DNA of 16,190 nucleotides, taken from positions 1-16,190 of the forward strand of contig CAKSQT010000043.1 in the NCBI GenBank assembly GCA_934486755.1. Reading direction: 5' to 3'. The DNA is from an uncultured Eubacteriales bacterium (GTDB lineage Bacteria; Bacillota; Clostridia; Oscillospirales; Acutalibacteraceae). Of the stretch, positions 7,052 to 13,342 are shown piece by piece; positions within the stretch are counted from its first letter, which is position 1; each line of letters begins with the position of its first letter. The notes beneath the pieces were generated by a model. That model had not been told where the DNA came from and did no database searches. It saw nothing but the letters and a program-made list of their open reading frames with translations. The position numbers were made by a program, and so were the translations under genes.

Positions 7052-8374
7052 TTATTTTTCGCCCCTTTCCCGAATTACAAAACGCACGGGCGTGCCTTCA
7101 AGCCCGAATGTTGAACGAATTTGGTTTTCAAGATAACGCTGATAAGAAAAATGAAACAGATCCGCCCTGTTGCAAAAGCACACAAATGTAGGCGGTTTGG
7201 TGGAAGCCTGCGTCATATAGTATATTTTAAGGCGTTTGCCCTTATCGGTAGGCGGCTGAACGCGCGCCGTAGCGTCGGCAAGGATATCGTTCAGCATACC
7301 CGTTGAAATACGCATAGTATTTTGGGTGTGAACATACTTCACAAGTTCAAGCAGTCTATCGGTGCGCTGACCTGTTTTTGCGGAAATGAATATTATCGGA
7401 GCATACGGCATAAACGAAAAGTCCTTAGTAAGCTGTTTTCGGTAGCTGTCCATCGTTTTACCGTCTTTTTCAACAATATCCCATTTATTAACGGCTATAA
7501 TGCAAGCCTTTCCGCCTTCAATCGCGAGGCTTGCGACCTTTGAATCTTGTTCGGTAAAACCGTCCTTTGCGTCTATCATTATAATGCAGACATCGGCGCG
7601 GTCAACCGCCATATTAGCGCGCAGAACGCTGTATTTTTCGATTTTATCCTCCACCCTGCTTTTGCGGCGGAGACCAGCGGTATCAATAAAGTTAAATTTA
7701 CCCGATTTTGTTTCAACAAGGGTGTCGATAGCGTCGCGCGTTGTACCCGCAATGTCGGAAACTATCGAGCGTTGTTCGCCAGAAAGGTAATTAACAAGAG
7801 ATGATTTACCCGCATTCGGTTTACCGATAACAGCAACGTTTATTACGTCGCTTTCTTCTTCATCAAAGCTCTCATCGGGCAGATAGGCGAATACCGCGTC
7901 TAAAAGGTCGCCCGTGCCGTGTCCATGTACCGAGGAAACGGCAACAGGCTCACCGAGCCCAAGATTATAAAACTCATAAAATTCAAGCGGGGTATCGCCT
8001 ATTCTGTCGCATTTATTGACGCATAGCACCACGGGCTTACCGCTTTTTTGCAGCATTGCCGCTATTTCCATATCGGCGGCTGTAACGCCGCTGTTTAAAT
8101 CTGTGACAAATATTATAACGCTTGCCGTTTCAATAGCGAGCTGAGCCTGAGCGCGCATACCCGAAAGTATTATATCGTCCGTCTTAGGCTCTATACCGCC
8201 CGTATCAACCAGCATTATTTTTTTGCCGAGCCACTCCGCGTCGCCATAAATACGGTCGCGTGTTACGCCGGGCGTATCGTCAACGATTGAAAGTCTTTGT
8301 CCTATAAGTTTATTGAAAAGGGTGGATTTGCCGACATTAGGTCTTCCGACAACCGCCACAACGGGTTTTGCCAC
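7052..8374 (-). CDS. der: Ribosome biogenesis GTPase Der (EngA)
   Basis: Tandem GTPase required for maturation of the 50S subunit. The 440-residue protein has two G domains followed by a KH-like domain. G domain 1 has the P-loop G-R-P-N-V-G-K-S at 10-17, D-T-P-G-V-T-R-D at 33-40, V-D-T-G-G near 56-60 and N-K-C-D at 120-123. An acidic linker (D-E-E-E-S-D, about 171-176) leads to G domain 2: G-K-P-N-A-G-K-S at 184-191, D-T-A-G at 231-234 and N-K-W-D at 296-299. The C-terminal domain contains K-I-Y-Y-M-T-Q and N-R-A-D-L-F-H-F-S-Y. Length is typical. The start is GTG at 8374, with AAGGAGA about nine nt ahead. It heads the der-plsY-gpsA operon, an arrangement seen in many clostridia. Confidence 0.98.
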   Translation of the reverse strand: MAKPVVAVVGRPNVGKSTLFNKLIGQRLSIVDDTPGVTRDRIYGDAEWLGKKIMLVDTGGIEPKTDDIILSGMRAQAQLAIETASVIIFVTDLNSGVTAADMEIAAMLQKSGKPVVLCVNKCDRIGDTPLEFYEFYNLGLGEPVAVSSVHGHGTGDLLDAVFAYLPDESFDEEESDVINVAVIGKPNAGKSSLVNYLSGEQRSIVSDIAGTTRDAIDTLVETKSGKFNFIDTAGLRRKSRVEDKIEKYSVLRANMAVDRADVCIIMIDAKDGFTEQDSKVASLAIEGGKACIIAVNKWDIVEKDGKTMDSYRKQLTKDFSFMPYAPIIFISAKTGQRTDRLLELVKYVHTQNTMRISTGMLNDILADATARVQPPTDKGKRLKIYYMTQASTKPPTFVCFCNRADLFHFSYQRYLENQIRSTFGLEGTPVRFVIRERGEK

Positions 8375-8506
8375 TTTTCTTTATCTCCTTTATTCTTACG
8401 TGCCGACAATACGGCGGACAGATTGCCGACCGCAATTATCAGCAGGTCTAATTTTACATTGAGTTCTCAGACGAAAAAAGCTGTTTTTAACTCTAAAAGT
8501 ATTATA
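8375..8506 (-). other. der 5' untranslated leader
   Basis: About 130 nt lie between the predicted start site of the der promoter and the GTG codon. It contains a short GCCG/CGGC hairpin and two GTCGGC copies but no convincing small gene, riboswitch or T-box. The frame covering much of 8396-8650 lacks a ribosome site and runs through the rpmF terminator and the der promoter, so I do not call it a gene. Confidence 0.45.
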
Positions 8507-8512
8507 CACTAA

Positions 8513-8541
8513 ATTATGCCATTTTTTTCTTGCTATGTCAA
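8513..8541 (-). promoter_or_regulatory. der-plsY-gpsA promoter
   Basis: A perfect -35 box TTGACA (8536-8541), a 17-bp spacer and CATAAT (8513-8518) on the minus strand. A second TATAAT-like box lies a little further downstream without a good -35 partner. Confidence 0.88.
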
Positions 8542-8616
8542 CTATATCTCTCAGGAACAGGATAGTCCGCCGACAAAGGCAGTTGCTTACCAACAAGCGT
8601 GCCGACGGCAACAAGT

Positions 8617-8647
8617 AAAAAAACAGAGGAAGATTCCTCCTCCTCTG
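8617..8647 (-). terminator. rpmF terminator
   Basis: A 24-nt hairpin (8624-8647) with a 10-bp stem containing one G-T pair and a GGAA tetraloop of the GNRA class, followed by seven T's on the minus strand. It lies about 28 nt after the rpmF stop. Confidence 0.93.
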
Positions 8648-8674
8648 CAAAAGAACTAAACGGTAGACTGACGA

Positions 8675-8857
8675 TTACTCGCCAACTTTTAATACCTCAC
8701 GGCCATTGTACTGACCACACGCAGAACAAAGTCTGTGCGGGCGCTTGTATTCGCCGCAGTTAGGGCACCTTACCAATGTAGGAGCACTGATCTTCCAAAC
8801 ATTGTTTCTTCTTTTGTCACGTCTTGCTTTTGAAGTCTTTCTCTTCGGTACTGCCAT
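8675..8857 (-). CDS. rpmF: 50S ribosomal protein L32, zinc-ribbon form
   Basis: A 60-residue basic protein of the large ribosomal subunit. It opens with M-A-V-P-K-R-K-T-S-K-A-R-R-D-K-R-R, the signature of L32, and carries two C-x2-C pairs (C31/C34 and C44/C47) that form a zinc ribbon. The start is ATG at 8857, about nine nt after AGGAGGT; an upstream GTG at 8866 falls within the ribosome site. It follows yceD by 31 nt, a pairing conserved across bacteria, and shares the consensus promoter upstream of yceD. Confidence 0.97.
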   Translation of the reverse strand: MAVPKRKTSKARRDKRRNNVWKISAPTLVRCPNCGEYKRPHRLCSACGQYNGREVLKVGE

Positions 8858-8888
8858 TTTCAGCACCTCCTTAAATTAATAACTCAAA

Positions 8889-9386
8889 TTAATCTTTTAA
8901 CAAATCGGCAAGCGCTTGAAGCCTTGGGTCAATTTCCTTAGCGGGACAACCGCAATCTCCCTCATTAAGGTCTTTGCCGCATTTCGGACATATACCCTTG
9001 CAATCATCTTTACAAAGATGCTTCATCGGCAGGTTGACAACAACCTCCGAATAAATAAGTCCGTCAACATCAAGCTTCATATCGGGGACAAGAATGATAC
9101 TGTCGCTGTCCTCCCCCTCAATAGAAGGGGCAAGAACCTTGTCTATAACAACCGTATGACTGACTGCGGTATCCTTTCCGCAACGGTCGCACGGCGCGTC
9201 ATAAACGAAACAAATATCAGCCTTTATACCGACAACACTCGCTTTGCTGAAAACAGAGCCGACAATTTTCACAGGTTTTTTGAGCGGAAACCGACCTGCA
9301 AAATCAACCGAGCTCATATCCAGCTGATACTCAATCGGTAATGAAGTATCATCATTGACAAAAAGTCTTTTTAAATCAAGAACCAT
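8889..9386 (-). CDS. yceD: YceD/DUF177 family protein (23S rRNA accumulation)
   Basis: A 165-residue DUF177 (YceD) protein; in other bacteria and plants the family is needed for normal 23S rRNA accumulation, and its gene usually precedes rpmF, as here. The core has the family pattern around C-D-R-C at 66-69 (after V-Y-D-A-P). A cysteine-rich region follows at 125-147 (C125, C129, C133, C136, C145, C147), including L-C-K-D-D-C-K-G-I-C-P-K-C-G, and probably binds zinc. The C-terminal P-R-L-Q-A-L-A-D-L-L is also typical. ATG at 9386 has AGAGGTGG at short distance. Driven by a perfect consensus promoter about 28 nt upstream. Confidence 0.93.
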   Translation of the reverse strand: MVLDLKRLFVNDDTSLPIEYQLDMSSVDFAGRFPLKKPVKIVGSVFSKASVVGIKADICFVYDAPCDRCGKDTAVSHTVVIDKVLAPSIEGEDSDSIILVPDMKLDVDGLIYSEVVVNLPMKHLCKDDCKGICPKCGKDLNEGDCGCPAKEIDPRLQALADLLKD

Positions 9387-9413
9387 ACTTCCACCTCTAT
9401 CGTCACAAAGACT

Positions 9414-9442
9414 ATTATATATATATACTTATCCTTTGTCAA
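9414..9442 (-). promoter_or_regulatory. Consensus sigmaA promoter of yceD-rpmF
   Basis: TTGACA (9437-9442), exactly 17 bp, then TATAAT (9414-9419) on the minus strand: a full match to both consensus hexamers. This fits constant high expression of a ribosomal protein gene. The -35 box starts only 12 nt after the preceding terminator. Confidence 0.95.
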
Positions 9443-9454
9443 GCAAAATTTAAG

Positions 9455-9486
9455 AAAAATTCGGGCGTAATTTACATACGCCCGAA
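9455..9486 (-). terminator. Terminator of the pgi/P-loop gene unit
   Basis: A perfect 10-bp stem (TTCGGGCGTA at 9477-9486 pairing with TACGCCCGAA at 9460-9469 on the minus strand), a 7-nt loop and five T's. It begins eight nt after the stop of the P-loop gene. Confidence 0.95.
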
Positions 9487-9493
9487 AAAATCA

Positions 9494-9901
9494 TCAGCAA
9501 ACTTCCGCTATGTCGAATATCTTCTTGGGGAGTTCTTCCTTATCAGCGGATATTGTGAAAATAAAATCAACATCTGCTATTTTGGAAACTCTTTCGAGGA
9601 AAACTGCAAGCTCGTCATAGTCGCGGCTTCCGAGCCTTAAAGTAGCGTCACCGAAAATGTGAGTGACGTCGTGATTGCCCGACTTGATGCCCGCGAGCAT
9701 ACCGTAGTATTCACCATAACCCGAAATTGCATAATCCTCGGCGTCTATAAGCCTTGCCTTATGAGTAACGGAATAGGTAAGGGTGTCACCTTTTTCAATG
9801 CAAACAACGTTTCCGAGGCTTGCTTCGGCAGCAGAATTAACCATATCTACCAATTTTTTTGTTTTGCCCGAACCTTTTTTTCCGATTATGAGTTTAATCA
9901 T
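9494..9901 (-). CDS. Small P-loop ATP/GTP-binding protein of unknown function
   Basis: A 135-residue protein with a Walker A motif G-K-K-G-S-G-K-T at 7-14, directly after the first beta strand. It also has a possible Walker B-like H-I-F-G-D-A near 81-86 and a strand V-D-F-I-F-T-I-S-A-D near 111-120 followed by K-E-E-L-P. No signal peptide or membrane segment is visible. I know similar short P-loop proteins in clostridia, annotated only as ATP-binding or hypothetical, but I do not know a function. The P-loop followed by a strand and a conserved D recalls thymidine kinase or PilT-like folds, but the protein is much shorter than either. ATG at 9901 has AAAGGAG nine nt ahead, and two tandem TGA codons end it. 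It lies 46 nt after pgi, probably on the same transcript. Confidence 0.82.
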   Translation of the reverse strand: MIKLIIGKKGSGKTKKLVDMVNSAAEASLGNVVCIEKGDTLTYSVTHKARLIDAEDYAISGYGEYYGMLAGIKSGNHDVTHIFGDATLRLGSRDYDELAVFLERVSKIADVDFIFTISADKEELPKKIFDIAEVC

Positions 9902-9924
9902 TAATATCAGCTCCTTTTATATTT

Positions 9925-9941
9925 AACCGCCGAAAGCGGTT
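9925..9941 (-). other. Hairpin between pgi and the P-loop gene
   Basis: AACCGC and GCGGTT form a 6-bp stem around a UUUCG loop, seven nt after the pgi stop. No T run follows on the minus strand, so it is a poor terminator; it could be an mRNA-stabilising or processing hairpin (inference). Confidence 0.4.
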
Positions 9942-9947
9942 GCTTCC

Positions 9948-11285
9948 TTATTTAAGTCTTGCTTCAAGTTCAGCCTTCTGTGCCTCGTATCCAGGCTTGC
10001 CGAGGAGAGCAAACATATTTTTCTTATAGCTTTCAACACCGGGTTGATCGAAAGGATTAACGCCGAGCATATAACCCGAAATCGCGCAAGCCTTTTCAAA
10101 GAAGTAAATAAGTCTGCCGAGGTTTTCTTCGTCGGGCTTATCAACATTAATTACAAGGTTAGGCACTCCGCCGTCGGTATGGGCGAGAACTGTACCCTCA
10201 AAAGCCTTGGAATTAACGTAAGTCATAGTCTTCCCAGCAAGGAAATTAAGACCGTCGCCGTTGTCGCTTTCTTCCTCTATTACAATATCCTTATCGCTCT
10301 CGTTGAACTTAACAACGGTTTCAAACATCAAACGGCTTCCGTCCTGAACGAACTGACCCATAGAATGAAGATCGGTTGAGAAAGTAACAGACGCAGGGAA
10401 AAGACCTTTGTTATCCTTGCCCTCACTCTCGCCGAAAAGCTGTTTGAACCATTCGGACATCATAGTAAATCTCGGTTCATAGCTTACAAGAAGCTCTACC
10501 GACTTACCCTTGCGGTAGAATGCGTTTCTGAGAGCCGCATAGGTGTAGCAATCGTTCTTATACATATCAGGCTCGTTATAGTCAATAGCCGCTGCTGCCG
10601 CACCAGCCATGAGCTTATCAATATCAGCGCCCGCGGCGGCAATCGGGAGAAGACCGACTGCGGTAAGAACCGAGTAACGTCCTCCGACGTCGTCGGGAAC
10701 AACAAAGCACTCATAGCCCTTTTCGTCGGCAAGCTGTTTAAGAGTTCCCCTTGCCTTATCGGTCGTGCAGTATATACGCTTTGCGGCTTCTTCCTCGCCG
10801 TACTGCTCTTCAAGATATTTCCTGAACACCCTGAACGCAACGGCAGGCTCGGTCGTAGTGCCTGATTTAGAAATAATATTAACCGAAACTCGCTTGCCCT
10901 CGCACATTTTAAGCATATCGGCAAGATAAGCGCCGCTTATGCTGTTACCCGCAAAGTAAATCTCGGGTGCGTTTTCGCGGAGCGAATTGTAGTAAGGTCC
11001 CTTTAAGAACTCAATCGCCGCTCGTGCGCCGAGGTAGGAACCGCCGATTCCTATAACGATAAGAATATCGGTATCAGCCTTGATTTTTGCGGCGGCGGCT
11101 TTTATGCGCGCGAATTCTTCTTTATCATAATCCGTCGGAAGATTTACCCAGCCGAGGAAATCGTTTCCGAGACCTGATTTTTCGTTTACTGTTTTGTGCG
11201 CGGCGGCAACCTGAGTTTCAAGACCTTTAAGGTCGTTTTCCCTGATAAACTGCTTTGCATAAGAATAATTAAATTTAATAGCCAT
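9948..11285 (-). CDS. pgi: Glucose-6-phosphate isomerase
   Basis: Interconverts glucose-6-phosphate and fructose-6-phosphate in glycolysis and gluconeogenesis. At 445 residues it is the shorter Pgi form usual in Firmicutes (about 450 aa). Visible signatures: G-I-G-G-S-Y-L-G-A-R-A-A at 79-90 and the phosphate-binding S-K-S-G-T-T-T-E-P-A at 139-148. Further on are G-G-R-Y-S-V-L-T-A-V-G-L-L-P, the active-site region G-E-S-E-G-K-D-N-K-G-L-F-P, and a C-terminal N-P-F-D-Q-P-G-V-E-S-Y-K. ATG at 11285 has AGGGGA about seven nt ahead. A candidate promoter lies in the 100-nt gap after the carboxypeptidase gene. Confidence 0.98.
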   Translation of the reverse strand: MAIKFNYSYAKQFIRENDLKGLETQVAAAHKTVNEKSGLGNDFLGWVNLPTDYDKEEFARIKAAAAKIKADTDILIVIGIGGSYLGARAAIEFLKGPYYNSLRENAPEIYFAGNSISGAYLADMLKMCEGKRVSVNIISKSGTTTEPAVAFRVFRKYLEEQYGEEEAAKRIYCTTDKARGTLKQLADEKGYECFVVPDDVGGRYSVLTAVGLLPIAAAGADIDKLMAGAAAAAIDYNEPDMYKNDCYTYAALRNAFYRKGKSVELLVSYEPRFTMMSEWFKQLFGESEGKDNKGLFPASVTFSTDLHSMGQFVQDGSRLMFETVVKFNESDKDIVIEEESDNGDGLNFLAGKTMTYVNSKAFEGTVLAHTDGGVPNLVINVDKPDEENLGRLIYFFEKACAISGYMLGVNPFDQPGVESYKKNMFALLGKPGYEAQKAELEARLK

Positions 11286-11319
11286 TATATTCCCCTGATT
11301 CTTTATTTACTGTATTATT

Positions 11320-11348
11320 ATTTTACATTATATTCCCGTTTTTTTCAA
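11320..11348 (-). promoter_or_regulatory. Candidate pgi promoter
   Basis: TTGAAA (11343-11348), a 17-bp spacer and TAAAAT (11320-11325) on the minus strand, each one mismatch from consensus. An overlapping TATAAT at about 11326-11333 has a less well spaced -35 partner. I see no terminator between the carboxypeptidase stop and this site. Confidence 0.55.
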
Positions 11349-11385
11349 GACAAAATATAGATGTTCATTAAAAGTTTTCATAATA

Positions 11386-12603
11386 TCACAATTTAAACAA
11401 ACCCGTAAGCAAATTTTTAAGAACAAATCCGAATGTAATTTTATCGACGTCGCACGCCGCGGTTATTTCTATCTCGCCGATAGGCTCGCCGCCTATGCTT
11501 ATATTTACGGTTCCTAAAACTTCACCTTTTTTAACGGGTGCCTTGATATTTTTGTTAAAAACAACTTCGCGTTCAACATTTTGATCCGCAGTTCTTTGCA
11601 ATAGAACGTTTAGCACGCCGTCCGATTTTACCTCCGCCTTTTCGGCGGTGCCGTTTGCTATCGGAACGGTCAGACCGCTTTCAAGTCCAGAATCTATTCG
11701 GGTAAAGGTGTAATTGGCAAAGCCGTAGTCAAGGAGCTTTTTAGCGCCGTTAAATCTGTCGGGACTTGTTTCGCCCCCCATAACGACCGCGACTAACTCC
11801 ATACCGTCCCTCTCGGCGGTGGCGGACAGACAGTACCCCGCGGTACTTGTCGTCCCTGTTTTAAGACCCGTCGTTCCCTTGTAGAAACGAACCAGCTTAT
11901 TTGTGTTTACAAGCTCGCTCTTACCGTCACGCAGGGTATCCATCCACACGGTTGAATACTTTTTAATCAGGTCGTGTTTGATAAGCTCACAGGACATCAA
12001 CGCGACATCGTGAGCTGTGGTAACGTGTCCCTCGGCGTCAAGACCCGTTGCGTTGACAAAATTGGTGTTCAACATTCCGAGTTCCTTTGCGCGGGCGTTC
12101 ATCATTGCGACAAAGCCCTCCTCGCTGCCTGCGACAGCCTCGCCCAACGCCACGGTAGCGTCATTGGCGGAAGCCACAACAGCGGCTTTCAACAGGTCGT
12201 CTACCGTCATACTCTCCCCTGGTTCGAGCCATATTTGAGAACCGCCCATACTGCAAGCGTGTTCGCTTGCCGAAATAACGGTTTCAAGATCAAACATACC
12301 TTTGTCGATAGCCTCCATAACCAGGAGCAGCGACATTATTTTTGTAATAGAAGCGGGAGCCAACACCTCGTCAGAGTTGCTTTCATAAAGTATGTTGCCC
12401 GTATTCGGCTCCATGAGTATTGCGGATTTTGCCTTGATTTCAAGCGTTTGACCGATAGCGGCATTGTTTGCCGAAGTTTCTATCGGGACTTCAATATCGG
12501 AAATATCGCACTCGCTTGATACAGTCACCGCACCCTCTGCCGCCGAAACACTCATTCCGAACGTTAAGACCAAGCAGACCAATAAAGCAATTATTTTTTT
12601 CAA
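11386..12603 (-). CDS. dacF: D-alanyl-D-alanine carboxypeptidase, S11 family (penicillin-binding protein)
   Basis: Removes the terminal D-Ala from peptidoglycan stem peptides outside the membrane. The 405-residue protein has a signal peptide (MKKIIALLVCLVLTFGMSVSAA). The three serine-peptidase motifs of penicillin-binding proteins are intact: S-I-T-K at 85-88 with nucleophile S85, S-A-N at 145-147, and K-T-G at 248-250. A C-terminal beta domain (about 310-390) and a hydrophobic/basic tail end follow, as in PBP5-type enzymes, which use the tail for membrane attachment. The start is a TTG at 12603 because it supplies the MKK of the signal peptide, with AAGGGGTG upstream. This region sits inside a long inverted repeat. 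Family assignment is firm; the dacF label rather than another S11 paralogue such as dacB is less certain. Confidence 0.93.
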   Translation of the reverse strand: MKKIIALLVCLVLTFGMSVSAAEGAVTVSSECDISDIEVPIETSANNAAIGQTLEIKAKSAILMEPNTGNILYESNSDEVLAPASITKIMSLLLVMEAIDKGMFDLETVISASEHACSMGGSQIWLEPGESMTVDDLLKAAVVASANDATVALGEAVAGSEEGFVAMMNARAKELGMLNTNFVNATGLDAEGHVTTAHDVALMSCELIKHDLIKKYSTVWMDTLRDGKSELVNTNKLVRFYKGTTGLKTGTTSTAGYCLSATAERDGMELVAVVMGGETSPDRFNGAKKLLDYGFANYTFTRIDSGLESGLTVPIANGTAEKAEVKSDGVLNVLLQRTADQNVEREVVFNKNIKAPVKKGEVLGTVNISIGGEPIGEIEITAACDVDKITFGFVLKNLLTGLFKL

Positions 12604-12653
12604 AACGGCACACCCCTTAATCTATAATAACTAATAGAAGGATATGCCGTTTG
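12602..12653 (-). promoter_or_regulatory. Long inverted repeat covering the ribosome site and start of the carboxypeptidase gene
   Basis: On the minus strand AAACGGCA (12645-12652) pairs with TGCCGTTT (12603-12610). Inner CCTT/AAGG and CTAT/ATAG pairings form a stepped hairpin of about 50 nt. The AAGG belongs to the ribosome site AAGGGGTG, and the last paired base is the first T of the TTG start. Only four T's follow, so it would be a weak terminator for the upstream LUD gene; sequestering the ribosome site is the alternative reading. Confidence 0.5.
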
Positions 12654-12660
12654 TTATAAT

Positions 12661-13311
12661 TTAATAACCTAAACTCTCGCCGCAGATTATTACTAATATT
12701 CTGTTTTTAACCGTTTGCTTTGCCGAAACAAGATAGTTTGCGCAAATTCTGCGCTCGTTCATACAACCGTCTGTCATTGCGGGGTTGCTGTTCTTTTCAA
12801 GCGAAACGCAATGCCCGAGCTTTGAGCAGGGGGTATCTATCCCGAGGCGCACGCAGTTTTTCGGTGCCGCAATCTTCTTTATCCGCAAAAAGCCTTCTTT
12901 TACGTCGCTGACTATCTTATTCACACCGACTATCATCACTACCTTTTTGGGCCCGAAGCTGATTGACGAAATTCGGTTTGCGCGTCCGTCAACGTTTACA
13001 AGCTCGCCGTTTTCGGTCACGGCATTCGATGAACAGAAAAAGAAATCGCAGCCGATTGCCGCCTTAAAAGCCTTTTCCTGTTCATCAGGCGTTATACCCT
13101 GCTTTGCGCGGTCATAGAAATTATATTTTTTGTCGTTAATTATATCCCAAACCCCGCTTTCCTTTAAAGAAACGGAGCCGCCAGCGGTTATGGTACAGCC
13201 GTCGAACAGCATTTCGCCTACCTTTTTGCAAACCGCTTGCTTATCCTCGGCAAAAACAGCTTCAATGCCGTTTTTACGGAGATTTTCAATTGTTTTTTCT
13301 ATTGATGACAT
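12661..13311 (-). CDS. LUD-domain (LutC/YkgG-like) protein with a cysteine-rich tail
   Basis: A 216-residue protein of the LUD (formerly DUF162) domain family. Visible markers are T-A-G-G-S-V-S-L near 42-49, the D-G-R-A-N-R-I-S segment near 108-115 and the signature G-V-N-K-I-V at 129-134. Relatives LutB/LutC take part in iron-sulfur-linked lactate oxidation, but no lutA or lutB partner is nearby and many clostridia carry solitary copies of this kind with unknown roles. After the LUD core comes a cysteine-rich stretch (C153, C162, C168, C183, C190) and a conserved-looking I-L-V-I-I-C-G-E-S-L-G-Y end. Metal or cluster binding is possible but not shown. ATG at 13311 has GGAGG seven nt ahead. 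It follows mnmA by 31 nt, suggesting cotranscription. Confidence 0.85.
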   Translation of the reverse strand: MSSIEKTIENLRKNGIEAVFAEDKQAVCKKVGEMLFDGCTITAGGSVSLKESGVWDIINDKKYNFYDRAKQGITPDEQEKAFKAAIGCDFFFCSSNAVTENGELVNVDGRANRISSISFGPKKVVMIVGVNKIVSDVKEGFLRIKKIAAPKNCVRLGIDTPCSKLGHCVSLEKNSNPAMTDGCMNERRICANYLVSAKQTVKNRILVIICGESLGY

Positions 13312-13342
13312 AACTATTCCTCCATTACCCGAATTTGTAACA

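Noticed and set aside
8375..8506. Riboswitch or T-box in the der leader
   Set aside because: No T-box sequence, no recognisable aptamer core and no terminator/antiterminator pair could be seen; only a small hairpin is present.
8396..8650. 84-codon minus-strand frame between rpmF and der
   Set aside because: It has no ribosome site, runs through a strong terminator hairpin and the der promoter, and its composition (many R, C and L) does not look like a real protein. A neighbouring frame that ends at about 8540 looks somewhat protein-like but has no start codon.
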